From assembly GCA_947167935.1 (NCBI GenBank), contig CAMVJU010000012.1:1-41586 (forward strand): 41,586 bases of DNA, read 5' to 3'. Shown here one piece after another: positions 1-6,854 of this stretch (positions are counted from its first letter, which is position 1; every line of letters starts with the position of its first letter). Under the pieces are notes generated by a model that ran no database searches, was not told where the DNA came from, and worked only from the letters and a program-made list of their open reading frames with translations. Made by a program: the position numbers and the translations under genes. This stretch comes from an uncultured Prevotellaceae bacterium. Its GTDB lineage: Bacteria; Bacteroidota; Bacteroidia; Bacteroidales; Bacteroidaceae.

Positions 1-60
1 AACAAACTACTTAAAAACTAATCTACTAAAACAAATCAAAAAAATTCCTTTTTCTGCGTG

Positions 61-92
61 CAAAATTAAGGCGTTTTGAGAAAACAGCCAAA
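61..92 (-). promoter_or_regulatory. Bacteroidota-type promoter for a gene beyond the left edge
   Basis: Read on the minus strand, TTTG (89-92) and TAATTTTG (61-68) are separated by 20 bases, matching the -33/-7 pattern of Bacteroidota housekeeping promoters. Transcription would run leftward. No start codon for its gene is visible in the remaining 60 bases, so the gene lies outside the window. Confidence 0.5.
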
Positions 93-139
93 TATCCGAT
101 TGCGAAAAAGGGTGTAGAATTGACCTAAATCAAAGAAAA

Positions 140-191
140 AGTGGGCGTCGCAAAGCTTTGCCCACTGTTTTGTCAAGCAGAGTTGACAAAA
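140..191 (-). terminator. Hairpin terminator of the leftward kinase gene
   Basis: AGTGGGC (140-146) pairs with GCCCACT (160-166). Read leftward, the hairpin is followed by a T-rich run (TTTTTC), as in an intrinsic terminator. A second 9-bp dyad, TTTTGTCAA (168-176) with TTGACAAAA (183-191), lies between it and the kinase stop codon and may add to termination or stabilise the 3' end. Confidence 0.65.
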
Positions 192-216
192 TAAGTTTAT
201 TCACCCGTAAAAAGGT

Positions 217-1344
217 CTATTTCTTCAAAGGAACCAGCACACTGAACGTAGAGCCTTCGCCAAGAGCAGACTCAACAGTAACGTCGCCACCGTTCTTGCG
301 GGCAAAGTCGGCGCAGAGCTGCAGACCCAGGCCAGAGCCTTCCTCGCCGCCGGTTCCGTAGGTGGTCTCACCCTTGTGGAAGATGCTTTCCAGACGCTCA
401 GGAGCGATACCCACGCCGTGGTCTCTCACGCTGACCTTGGCAAAATCGCCCTCGGTGGTCACAGTAATCTCCACACTGCTGCCCTCAGGGCTGAACTTCA
501 CGGCATTTGACATAAAGTTCCTCACCACCGTCTTCAGCATATCGTTGTCGGCCCTGACGATGACCGAGCCCATACCACGATACTCAAGCTTGATGTGCTT
601 CGTCATAGCTATCATATCGAAGATATCCACCACACCAGGAATAATGTCGTCCAAGTCGAGATCCTGCGTCACCACACTCAATCGGCCTGTCTGGCTCTTC
701 GTCCATTTCAGCAGGTTGTCAAGCAGGTCATGCACATCCTCCGACTCCTTGTTGGCCTTGTCAAGCAATTCCCACAGCTCAGGGCCTACAGCCTCTGGCG
801 TAACGGCACTCACCACGAGGTTGAGCACCATGCGGATGCTGGCCATCGGCGAACGCAAATCGTGAGCAATGACGCTGTACATCTTGTCACGGTTGCCGAT
901 GGTGGCACGCAGCTCGGCGTTCTGCTTCTCGATGAGGCGCTTGGCAGCCACGAGCTCTATCTGGTGCATCACACGTACAATAAGCTCCTCCTTGTTGAAG
1001 GGCTTGGTCAGGAAGTCGCTGGCACCCACCTGGAAGCCGTGCACCAGGTCGCTGGGATTGTTCAGGGCGGTAAGGAAAATGACAGGAATATTCTGTGTCT
1101 CAGGATTCTTCTTCAAAATGGTGGCCGTCTGGAAGCCGTCGATGCCAGGCATCATCACATCCAAGAGGATGAGGTCGGGATGCTCCGCATTTGTCTGCTC
1201 TATACAGGCCTCACCGCTATTGGCAGTACATACCTGGAACTTCTCGTTACTCAACAAAATTTTCAGCAGCAAGACATTGCTCACCACATCATCGACAATC
1301 AGAATTTTATAGTCGCTTTTATTGATAGTTGATTCAAATCCCAT
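217..1344 (-). CDS. Response regulator-histidine kinase hybrid (receiver first)
   Basis: This 375-aa soluble protein has the domain order receiver, HisKA, HATPase. The receiver (about residues 12-130) starts KILIVDD, has the phospho-acceptor Asp in LILLDVMMPG and the conserved Lys in FLTKPF. The kinase half has the phospho-His in SVIAHDLRSP, an N box NFMSNAVKFS, and G boxes DHGVGI and GSGLGLQL. No membrane segment is seen, so the input probably arrives as phosphate on the receiver or from a partner. The ATG at 1344 was chosen because it directly precedes the receiver; an upstream in-frame ATG at 1428 would lie upstream of the -7 box. It is divergent from ruvC. Family assignment is secure; the signal and target are unknown. 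Confidence 0.93.
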   Translation of the reverse strand: MGFESTINKSDYKILIVDDVVSNVLLLKILLSNEKFQVCTANSGEACIEQTNAEHPDLILLDVMMPGIDGFQTATILKKNPETQNIPVIFLTALNNPSDLVHGFQVGASDFLTKPFNKEELIVRVMHQIELVAAKRLIEKQNAELRATIGNRDKMYSVIAHDLRSPMASIRMVLNLVVSAVTPEAVGPELWELLDKANKESEDVHDLLDNLLKWTKSQTGRLSVVTQDLDLDDIIPGVVDIFDMIAMTKHIKLEYRGMGSVIVRADNDMLKTVVRNFMSNAVKFSPEGSSVEITVTTEGDFAKVSVRDHGVGIAPERLESIFHKGETTYGTGGEEGSGLGLQLCADFARKNGGDVTVESALGEGSTFSVLVPLKK

Positions 1345-1367
1345 AGTTGCGTTTTTCTTACAAGCTG

Positions 1368-1400
1368 CAAAAATAAAGTATTTATTTGGATTTTCCAAAT
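1368..1400 (-). promoter_or_regulatory. Promoter of the hybrid kinase with overlapping dyad
   Basis: On the minus strand TTTG (1396-1399), a 20-base spacer and TATTTTTG (1368-1375) match the Bacteroidota promoter. A perfect 7-bp dyad, ATTTGGA-ttt-TCCAAAT (1384-1400), covers the -33 box and could be an operator; that role is inference. Confidence 0.55.
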
Positions 1401-1438
1401 TATTATGAAAGAAATTTCCATGTTGCAAGAAAAATGAC

Positions 1439-1446
1439 TAACTTTG
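1439..1446 (+). promoter_or_regulatory. -7 box of ruvC
   Basis: TAACTTTG ends only 7 bases before the ruvC ATG, so the predicted transcript start is at or within a few bases of the start codon. The message may be nearly leaderless. The -33 box is weak (TTTC near 1415-1418). Confidence 0.5.
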
Positions 1447-1453
1447 CAGCCTC

Positions 1454-2068
1454 ATGGATAAGATTATTCTTGGCATTGACCCTGGTACGAACATTATGGG
1501 CTATGGTGTGCTGAAGGTTTCATCTGCCACCACAGCCACAGGCAGACGCACCAGTCAGCAGGCCTCCATGGTGACAATGGGCATCATCGACCTGCGCAAG
1601 TTCGAGGACGGTTATCTCAAACTGGGACACATCTTTGAGCGTGTTTCAGGCATCATCCAGTCCTACCTGCCCGATGAGATGGCCATCGAGGCGCCGTTCT
1701 TCGGCAAGAATGTGCAGTCGATGCTGAAATTAGGACGTGCCCAGGGTGTGGCAATTGCCGCTGCCATCGGGCGCAGCGTTCCTATCCATGAGTATGCTCC
1801 CATGAAAATCAAGATGGCGCTGACAGGCAACGGCAACGCCTCGAAGGAACAGGTGGCAGGCATGTTGCAGCGCCTGCTGAAGATTCCCCAGGAAGAGATG
1901 GGACGCTTCATGGACGCCACCGATGCCTTGGCTGCCGCCTACTGCCACTACCTGCAGATGGGACGCCCCGAGACCGATGCCCCGCACTACCGCGGATGGA
2001 AAGACTTTGTGAACAAGAATCAGCAAAAGCTATGGACGCCACAGAAGCCAGAGAACAAGGAAGGATAA
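1454..2068 (+). CDS. ruvC: Crossover junction endodeoxyribonuclease RuvC
   Basis: RuvC (204 aa) is the Holliday-junction resolvase that cuts four-way junctions delivered by RuvAB. The sequence shows the first catalytic Asp in GIDPGTN near residue 8, the catalytic Glu in [10 protein letters not shown] near residue 77, the DNA-contact stretch [12 protein letters not shown], and the C-terminal acidic cluster in [13 protein letters not shown]. Length is slightly above the usual 170-190 aa because of a short insertion after the first strand (residues about 25-40, rich in Ala, Thr and Ser) and a basic tail. It opens a probable operon with the ABC protein, whose start lies inside the ruvC 3' end, and serB. 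Confidence 0.97.
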   Translation: MDKIILGIDPGTNIMGYGVLKVSSATTATGRRTSQQASMVTMGIIDLRKFEDGYLKLGHIFERVSGIIQSYLPDEMAIEAPFFGKNVQSMLKLGRAQGVAIAAAIGRSVPIHEYAPMKIKMALTGNGNASKEQVAGMLQRLLKIPQEEMGRFMDATDALAAAYCHYLQMGRPETDAPHYRGWKDFVNKNQQKLWTPQKPENKEG

Positions 2069-3312
2069 TCGTTATCTACGGGCTGAACGCCAGCGGAAAG
2101 ACGCTGATGGCAGAGCGTATGCGACGCGAGATGAAGAGCGACAGCGTGCGCTATGTGGCTTTCTGCGACACCTACGGCACGGCTACCGACCGCAGCTATT
2201 ACCTGCAGCAACGGTGGAACCAGCACGACATCGACGAGGAGACGCCCACCGTCGCTCAGGCCTTGGAACGCTCATTCCTGCTCTCAGGCAGCGACACGCC
2301 TGAACGTCGGCAGCTGCAACAGCAGCTCTACAGCCTGATGGGCATGGAGCCATTATTAGACAAGGTGGTCATCGCCCTCTCCAGCGGCGAGCTGCGCAAG
2401 ATGCAGCTGGTGAAGACACTCATGGCCAACCCCAAGACGCTTATTCTCGACAATCCATTCATTGGCCTTGACTCCGAGGCACGTGCCATGCTGTCAGAAC
2501 AACTGAAACAGCTGCGTCAGCAGGGCATGACACTCTATCTGCTCGTGGCAAGGCCCAATGAGATACCGGAGTTTGCGGATGAAGTGAGAGGCGAGAGGTG
2601 TGAGGTGAGAGGTGAGAGGTGTGAGGTGAGAGGTGAGAGGTGTGAGGTGAGAGGTGAGAAGATTGTTGAACTTCGCGACGTCACCATCCGCTACGGCAAC
2701 CGCACCATCCTCGACCGCCTGTCGTGGACCATCCGTCAAGGCGAGCACTGGGCATTGCAGGGACGCAACGGCAGCGGCAAGTCGACGCTGCTCTCGCTCA
2801 TCTGTGCCGACAACCCGCAAAGCTATGCCTGCGACATCACCCTCTTCGGCCACCAGCGCGGCTCCGGCGAAAGCATCTGGGACATCAAACGACGCATCGG
2901 CTATGTCTCGCCCGAGCTGCACCGCTCCTACCAGCGCAACCTGCCTGCACTGAGCATCGTGGCCAGTGGACTGAAGGATACCGTCGGACTCTATGTACGC
3001 GCCACCGACGAGGACAAGCAGCAATGCCTAAAGTGGATGCAACGCTTTGGTATTGAGCACTTAGCACAGCGTTCGTTCACGCAGTTGAGCAGCGGCGAAC
3101 AGCGCCTCATACTGGTGTGTAGAGCCTTTGTCAAGAGCCCCGACTTGCTCATCCTCGACGAGCCGATGCACGGCCTCGACATGCCCCGACAGCAGCTGGT
3201 GAAAGACATCATCAACGACTACTGCAGCGACCCGCAGAAAACCCTCATCATGGTCACCCACTACGACGAGGAGTTGCCCTCATGTATCAACCGACATCTA
3301 ACTCTTACTTAA
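2032..3312 (+). CDS. Twin-domain ABC ATPase (ModF/PhrA-like)
   Basis: This 426-aa protein joins two ABC nucleotide-binding domains without membrane segments. Domain 1 has Walker A GLNASGKT, signature LSSGELRK and Walker B LILDNP, with Asn where the catalytic Glu normally sits. Domain 2 has Walker [10 protein letters not shown], signature LSSGEQRL, Walker B LLILDEP and switch His in MVTHYDE, so only the second site looks fully catalytic. The architecture matches the poorly understood ModF/PhrA group. The linker is an in-frame 21-bp tandem repeat (see 2584-2658). The start at 2032 overlaps ruvC by 37 bases and directly precedes the first strand; an ATG at 1996 is also open. serB follows after 9 bases, suggesting co-transcription. 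Confidence 0.85.
   Translation: MDATEAREQGRIIVIYGLNASGKTLMAERMRREMKSDSVRYVAFCDTYGTATDRSYYLQQRWNQHDIDEETPTVAQALERSFLLSGSDTPERRQLQQQLYSLMGMEPLLDKVVIALSSGELRKMQLVKTLMANPKTLILDNPFIGLDSEARAMLSEQLKQLRQQGMTLYLLVARPNEIPEFADEVRGERCEVRGERCEVRGERCEVRGEKIVELRDVTIRYGNRTILDRLSWTIRQGEHWALQGRNGSGKSTLLSLICADNPQSYACDITLFGHQRGSGESIWDIKRRIGYVSPELHRSYQRNLPALSIVASGLKDTVGLYVRATDEDKQQCLKWMQRFGIEHLAQRSFTQLSSGEQRLILVCRAFVKSPDLLILDEPMHGLDMPRQQLVKDIINDYCSDPQKTLIMVTHYDEELPSCINRHLTLT
2584..2658 (+). repeat. 21-bp tandem repeat coding for a VRGERCE linker
   Basis: About 3.6 copies of a 21-bp unit, itself three GTGAGAG-like heptamers, encode a 7-aa repeat (VRGERCE) between the two ATPase domains. A pure heptamer array would give TGA in this frame every 21 bp. 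In each unit that position reads TGT, from a GTGTGAG heptamer, keeping the frame open. The complementary word TCTCACC recurs at 37364-37392, 37827-37855 and 40591-40640. Confidence 0.9.
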
Positions 3313-3321
3313 AAACAAGAT

Positions 3322-4563
3322 ATGCAAGACATCAACCGCGAAGAACAAATACTGGTGCGCATCACCGGCCAAGACCGTCCCGGACTGACCGCCTCCATCA
3401 TGGGCATCCTGGCCCGCTACGACGCACAGATACTCGACATCGGCCAGGCCGACATCCACTCTACCCTCTCCCTCGGCATCCTCATCCGCATGGACGAGGC
3501 ACACAGCGGACAGGTGATGAAAGAGCTCCTGTTCAAGGCCACCGAGCTGGGCGTCAACATCGGCTTCTCGCCCATCAGCGACGACGAGTATGAGGAATGG
3601 GTGGGCCATCAGGGCAAAAACCGCTACATCCTCATGGTGATGGGACGCCAATTGGAGGCCCGTCAGATTGAGGCCGCCACACGTGTCATCGCCGACCAGG
3701 GCTTCAACATCGACGCCATACGCCGCATGACAGGCCGCAAGAGCATCCGCAACACCGCCAAGCACACCCGTGCCTGCATCGAGTTCTCGCTGCGTGGCGA
3801 GCCTGCCGACCGTCAGGAGATGCAGCGGCAGTTCCTCAAGCTCTCGGCCGAGATGGAGATAGACTTCTCTTTCCAGAAGGACGACATGTTCCGCCGTATG
3901 CGCCGCCTCATCTGCTTCGACATGGACTCCACACTCATTCAGACCGAGTGCATCGACGAACTGGCAGAGCGTGCCGGCGTGGGTGCCGAGGTGAGAGCCA
4001 TCACCGAGAGCGCCATGCGTGGTGAGATTGACTTCAAGGAGAGTTTCACCCGCCGTGTCTCGCTGCTGAAGGGCCTCGACGTCAGCGTCATGCGCGACAT
4101 TGCTGAGCATCTGCCCATCACCGAGGGCACCGACCGCCTGATGACCATATTAAAGAGATGTGGCTACAAGATTGCCATCCTCTCGGGCGGCTTCACCTTC
4201 TTCGGCGAATACCTGCAGCGGCGCTACGGCATCGACTATGTCTATGCCAACGAGCTGGAGGTTGACGAGAACGGCAAGCTGACAGGCCGCTATGTGGGCG
4301 ACATCGTCGACGGCGCGCGCAAGGCCGAGCTGCTGAAGCTCATCGCACAGGTGGAGAAAGTCAACCTGGCACAAACCATTGCCGTAGGCGACGGCGCCAA
4401 CGACCTGCCGATGATCAGCGAGGCAGGCCTCGGCATCGCCTTCCATGCCAAGCCCCGCGTCGTGGCCAATGCCAAGCAGAGCATCACTACCATCGGTCTC
4501 GATGGCGTACTCTATTTCCTCGGTTTCAAGGACTCTTATCTGGGTGACCAGGGAAAAATGTAG
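3322..4563 (+). CDS. serB: Phosphoserine phosphatase SerB with ACT domains
   Basis: SerB (413 aa) hydrolyses phosphoserine to serine, the last step of serine biosynthesis. The N-terminal half holds two ACT-type regulatory domains: RITGQDRPGLTASIMGIL near residue 12, and a second from about residue 95. The C-terminal half is a HAD phosphatase with motif I DMDSTLIQTECIDELA (nucleophile Asp), motif II Ser in ILSGGFTFF and motif IV GDGANDLPM. The architecture is the long ACT-bearing SerB form. It is the third gene of the ruvC-ABC-serB run. After the stop comes an AT-rich stretch with no clear hairpin. Confidence 0.95.
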   Translation: MQDINREEQILVRITGQDRPGLTASIMGILARYDAQILDIGQADIHSTLSLGILIRMDEAHSGQVMKELLFKATELGVNIGFSPISDDEYEEWVGHQGKNRYILMVMGRQLEARQIEAATRVIADQGFNIDAIRRMTGRKSIRNTAKHTRACIEFSLRGEPADRQEMQRQFLKLSAEMEIDFSFQKDDMFRRMRRLICFDMDSTLIQTECIDELAERAGVGAEVRAITESAMRGEIDFKESFTRRVSLLKGLDVSVMRDIAEHLPITEGTDRLMTILKRCGYKIAILSGGFTFFGEYLQRRYGIDYVYANELEVDENGKLTGRYVGDIVDGARKAELLKLIAQVEKVNLAQTIAVGDGANDLPMISEAGLGIAFHAKPRVVANAKQSITTIGLDGVLYFLGFKDSYLGDQGKM

Positions 4564-4657
4564 TTTCGCACACGCCACATTTTATTTATTTTTATATTCA
4601 GCTTATCAATGAATTTTTTACAACTTTCACATTCTTTCTTTTTTTTTATATATTTTA

Positions 4658-4691
4658 TTTGCACCCGTATGGAATAAAAGCCGTAATTTTG
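4658..4691 (+). promoter_or_regulatory. Promoter of the lipoprotein pair
   Basis: TTTG (4658-4661) and TAATTTTG (4684-4691) fit the Bacteroidota promoter, though the 22-base spacer is slightly long. Transcription would start near 4698, leaving a 5' leader of about 130 bases before the first lipoprotein gene. Confidence 0.55.
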
Positions 4692-4730
4692 CGCCCTGAA
4701 TGAAAGATTTTTAGTAATCTGAAAACAATC

Positions 4731-4766
4731 ATGGACTATGAGCCCGTGAGGGTTCATAGTTTTTAG
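4731..4766 (+). promoter_or_regulatory. Leader hairpin with possible 11-codon ORF
   Basis: In the long leader ahead of the first lipoprotein gene, ACTATGA-g-CCC pairs with GGG-t-TCATAGT (4735-4760, loop gtga) and is followed by TTTT. The same bases form a small ORF, ATG 4731 to TAG 4766 (MDYEPVRVHSF). It could act as an attenuator or a stabilising 5' stem; function is inference. Confidence 0.4.
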
Positions 4767-4830
4767 AGAGAGAGAAAGGTAGATTTATAATAAAAGTTTT
4801 AATCCTAATATTAATTTAATTTTTTGTAAA

Positions 4831-5220
4831 ATGAAAAAACTGTTTTTTATGGCACTTGTTGCCGGTTCAATGGTGTTTGCTTCTTGTGGCGTTAAGATGA
4901 GCCCCGAGGCTACTAAGGCTTGGAATGACTTCAAGGAGAAGGCAGCAGCTGTTTCTACTGACGAGGCTGTTGACCAGTTTGAGAGTATTGACGCATATAA
5001 TGCTGCTTTCGAGGCAGCTATGAATGCCGGTACGGAGTTTGGCAAGAATTTTGACGGCAAGGTCACTCAGGAGGTTGCTGACAGCTTCGCTGCTATGACT
5101 CAGGCCATGATTCAGATGGACCAGAAGGTCAAGGCTTCCTTCAAGGAGATGGAAGGCGACGAAGAGGAGCTTGAAGAGGAAGAGCTGGAGGAAGAGGTTG
5201 AGGAAGAGGTTGAGGAGTAA
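4831..5220 (+). CDS. Small acidic lipoprotein, copy 1
   Basis: This 129-aa protein has a lipoprotein signal (MKKLFFMALVAGSMVFASC, lipobox FASC with Cys near residue 19). A short helical body follows (SPEATKAWNDFKEKAAA), then a C-terminal tail made almost wholly of Glu from about residue 110. It is paralogous to the next gene, sharing the signal, the SPEA.KAW...KEKA motif and the acidic tail, so the pair arose by tandem duplication. No enzymatic motif is seen. Lipidated, surface-exposed or periplasmic location is inferred. The acidic tail could bind cations or basic proteins, but that is speculative. Function unknown. Confidence 0.85.
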   Translation: MKKLFFMALVAGSMVFASCGVKMSPEATKAWNDFKEKAAAVSTDEAVDQFESIDAYNAAFEAAMNAGTEFGKNFDGKVTQEVADSFAAMTQAMIQMDQKVKASFKEMEGDEEELEEEELEEEVEEEVEE

Positions 5221-5277
5221 CCCCTTCGCTGCAAATCACGTAACTTTATTGTATCACTAATTAAATATTTTAGAAGA

Positions 5278-5670
5278 ATGAAAAAAATGTTTTTCATGGC
5301 ACTCGTTGCCGTTTCGATGATTTTCGCTTCTTGTGGTAAGACCATGAGCCCTGAGGCTAAGAAGGCATGGGAAGCTGTCAAGGAGAAGGCTCCCGCACTT
5401 TGTTCCATGGAGGCTATCGACCAGTTTGAGTCGGTTGAGGACTGGAATGCTGCCGTTCAGGATTTCAACGCCGCCGTTCAGGAGATGGAAAAGTACCAGA
5501 ACGAGTATTCAAAGGAGATTGCCGACAGCTTCGGCGTCATCACCAAACAGTTCCAGGAGGCATCTGAGAAGGCTGCCGCTATGGTTCAGCAGCAGGCTGA
5601 GGCCGCTATGGAGGAGGTTGTTGACGAAGAGGGTGACGAAGAAGAAGAAGAAGAGGAGGTTGAAGAGTAA
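5278..5670 (+). CDS. Small acidic lipoprotein, copy 2
   Basis: This 130-aa lipoprotein is the tandem paralogue of the preceding gene, 57 bases downstream. It has lipobox FASC, the shared SPEAKKAWEAVKEKA segment, a predicted helical or coiled middle (DWNAAVQDFNAAVQEMEK) and a Glu/Asp-rich C terminus. The two copies agree best at the signal peptide, the first helix and the tail; the middles differ. Both are probably on one transcript ending at the 5702-5740 terminator. Function unknown. Confidence 0.85.
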   Translation: MKKMFFMALVAVSMIFASCGKTMSPEAKKAWEAVKEKAPALCSMEAIDQFESVEDWNAAVQDFNAAVQEMEKYQNEYSKEIADSFGVITKQFQEASEKAAAMVQQQAEAAMEEVVDEEGDEEEEEEEVEE

Positions 5671-5701
5671 TTCCGCCTACCCTTTCTTAATTCTGCAAAG
5701 T

Positions 5702-5740
5702 GTGCCCCCCGAAAGTTTTTGTCTAACTTTCGGGGGGCAC
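5702..5740 (+). terminator. Strong intrinsic terminator after the lipoprotein pair
   Basis: A perfect 15-bp stem (GTGCCCCCCGAAAGT, 5702-5716, with its complement at 5726-5740) encloses a T-rich loop and is followed by TTCATT. It separates the lipoproteins from coaW. Confidence 0.9.
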
Positions 5741-5809
5741 TTCATTGTCGGTTCGTCCGCTTTTTATAACTTTAACGCTTCATTTGCACGATAATTGCGA
5801 AAAAAAAAG

Positions 5810-5817
5810 TAATTTTG
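5810..5817 (+). promoter_or_regulatory. -7 box of coaW
   Basis: TAATTTTG lies 24 bases before the chosen coaW start; a TTTG at 5783-5786 may serve as a distant -33 box (23-base spacer). Confidence 0.5.
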
Positions 5818-5841
5818 ACCCCGATAACAAAAAAAACGAAA

Positions 5842-6660
5842 ATGGGCATCATCATAGGAATAGACGTGGGCATCTCTACCACGAAGATTGTGGGACTGCG
5901 CGACGGCAAGCCGCAGGGTCCCATTCGCATCACCGCCGCCGACCCCATCACCTCGCTCTATGGGGCTTTCGGTAAGTATCTGCACGACAACAACATCGAG
6001 CTTAGCAACGTGGAGCACGTCATGCTGACCGGCGTGGGTGCCGCCTACGTCAAGGGCGACGTCTACGGCGTGGCCACCAGCCGCTGCGACGAGTTCATCG
6101 CCGACGCCCTTGGAGCTCGCTACGAGAGCCACCTCGACCACGCCATCGTCGTGTCGATGGGCACCGGCACCTCTTTCGTGATGTGTAACGGCGACAACAT
6201 CCAGCACATCGGCGGCATCGGCATCGGTGGAGGAACACTACAGGGCCTGTCACGTATCATGCTCAACACCAGCGACATCAAGCAGGTGTCGGCACTGGCC
6301 ATGCAGGGCGACATCAGCCACATCAACCTGCTCATCGGCGACATCTCGGCACAGCCGCTGCCCGGCCTGCCCATGGAGGCCACGGCCAGCATCTTCGCCC
6401 GTGCCAAGAACGATGCAGCGAAGGAAGACATCGCCATCGGCATCATCTCGATGGTGCTGCAGTCGATAGGCTCCGCCACCGTGCTGGCTGCCCAGGGCAC
6501 AGGCTGCCGCGACATGGTGCTCATCGGCAATCTCTCGCTGCTGCCTCAATGCAAGGAAATCTTCCCGCCGCTGGAAAAGCTCTACAAAGTCCGTTTCCAC
6601 ATCCCCAAATACTCCGAATACTGCACGGCCATCGGTGCCGCCCTGGCCTACAAGCAGTAA
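5842..6660 (+). CDS. coaW: Type II pantothenate kinase
   Basis: This 272-aa protein phosphorylates pantothenate, the first step of coenzyme A synthesis. The type II (eukaryotic/staphylococcal-like) family is indicated by the acetate-kinase-fold N terminus IIGIDVGISTTKIVGL, the glycine motif MGTGTSFV, the conserved GGIGIGGGTLQGLSR and a C-terminal GNLSLLP segment. Type II enzymes are typically less sensitive to feedback by CoA. The ATG at 5842 was chosen because it directly precedes the first strand and sits well after the -7 box; the ORF is open upstream to 5815. The last 35 bases of the gene plus 3 beyond are duplicated at 10552-10589. Confidence 0.93.
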   Translation: MGIIIGIDVGISTTKIVGLRDGKPQGPIRITAADPITSLYGAFGKYLHDNNIELSNVEHVMLTGVGAAYVKGDVYGVATSRCDEFIADALGARYESHLDHAIVVSMGTGTSFVMCNGDNIQHIGGIGIGGGTLQGLSRIMLNTSDIKQVSALAMQGDISHINLLIGDISAQPLPGLPMEATASIFARAKNDAAKEDIAIGIISMVLQSIGSATVLAAQGTGCRDMVLIGNLSLLPQCKEIFPPLEKLYKVRFHIPKYSEYCTAIGAALAYKQ

Positions 6661-6663
6661 AAA
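6626..6663 (+). repeat. 38-bp direct repeat, copy 1 (coaW 3' end)
   Basis: The end of coaW including its stop codon, and three following bases, is identical over 38 bp to 10552-10589. The two copies flank the 3.9-kb two-gene segment, like target-gene duplications left by integration into a gene's 3' end. Confidence 0.9.
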
Positions 6664-6711
6664 TATAGCCCACTAAAAATAAGGAGCTTCGAGATGGAGG
6701 CAAAATGTTAA

Positions 6712-6733
6712 AAGCCCCCGAGATTGGGGGCTT
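6712..6733 (+). terminator. Hairpin terminator downstream of coaW
   Basis: AAGCCCCC (6712-6719) pairs with GGGGGCTT (6726-6733), loop gagatt. Short A and T runs flank it on both sides, so it could act in either direction, between convergent coaW and the secreted-protein gene. Confidence 0.75.
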
Positions 6734-6768
6734 ATCGTTAAGTGTTAATTCGTTAAGCTAATTCGCTG

Positions 6769-6846
6769 CGGTTGGATTCTTGCGTCCCTTCGGTAGCAAG
6801 CGACCAGAGGTCGAGCGGCAAATCCAACCGAACGGGGAGAGTCCCC
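6769..6846. other. Compact three-way-junction-like inverted repeat plus hairpin
   Basis: CGGTTGGATT (6769-6778) pairs perfectly with AATCCAACCG (6821-6830). Directly stacked inside are CTTGC/GCAAG (6779-6783 with 6796-6800) and CGACC/GGTCG (6801-6805 with 6809-6813), leaving only 7 unpaired junction bases. A further GGGGA-gag-TCCCC hairpin (6834-6846) follows. The layout resembles a folded RNA or a recombination or REP-like site more than a simple terminator. It lies 3' of the leftward secreted-protein gene and inside the segment bounded by the coaW repeats. Function unknown. Confidence 0.55.
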
Positions 6847-6854
6847 TGATCCCT

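Noticed and set aside
595..1332. 245-codon rightward ORF antisense to the hybrid kinase
   Set aside because: It is a shadow of the kinase coding sequence, rich in His and Gln, with no recognisable domain.
3298..4110. 270-codon leftward ORF antisense to serB
   Set aside because: Shadow frame of a well-supported serB gene; composition (Val/Ala/Leu/His-rich) is typical of antisense frames in GC-ending codon DNA.
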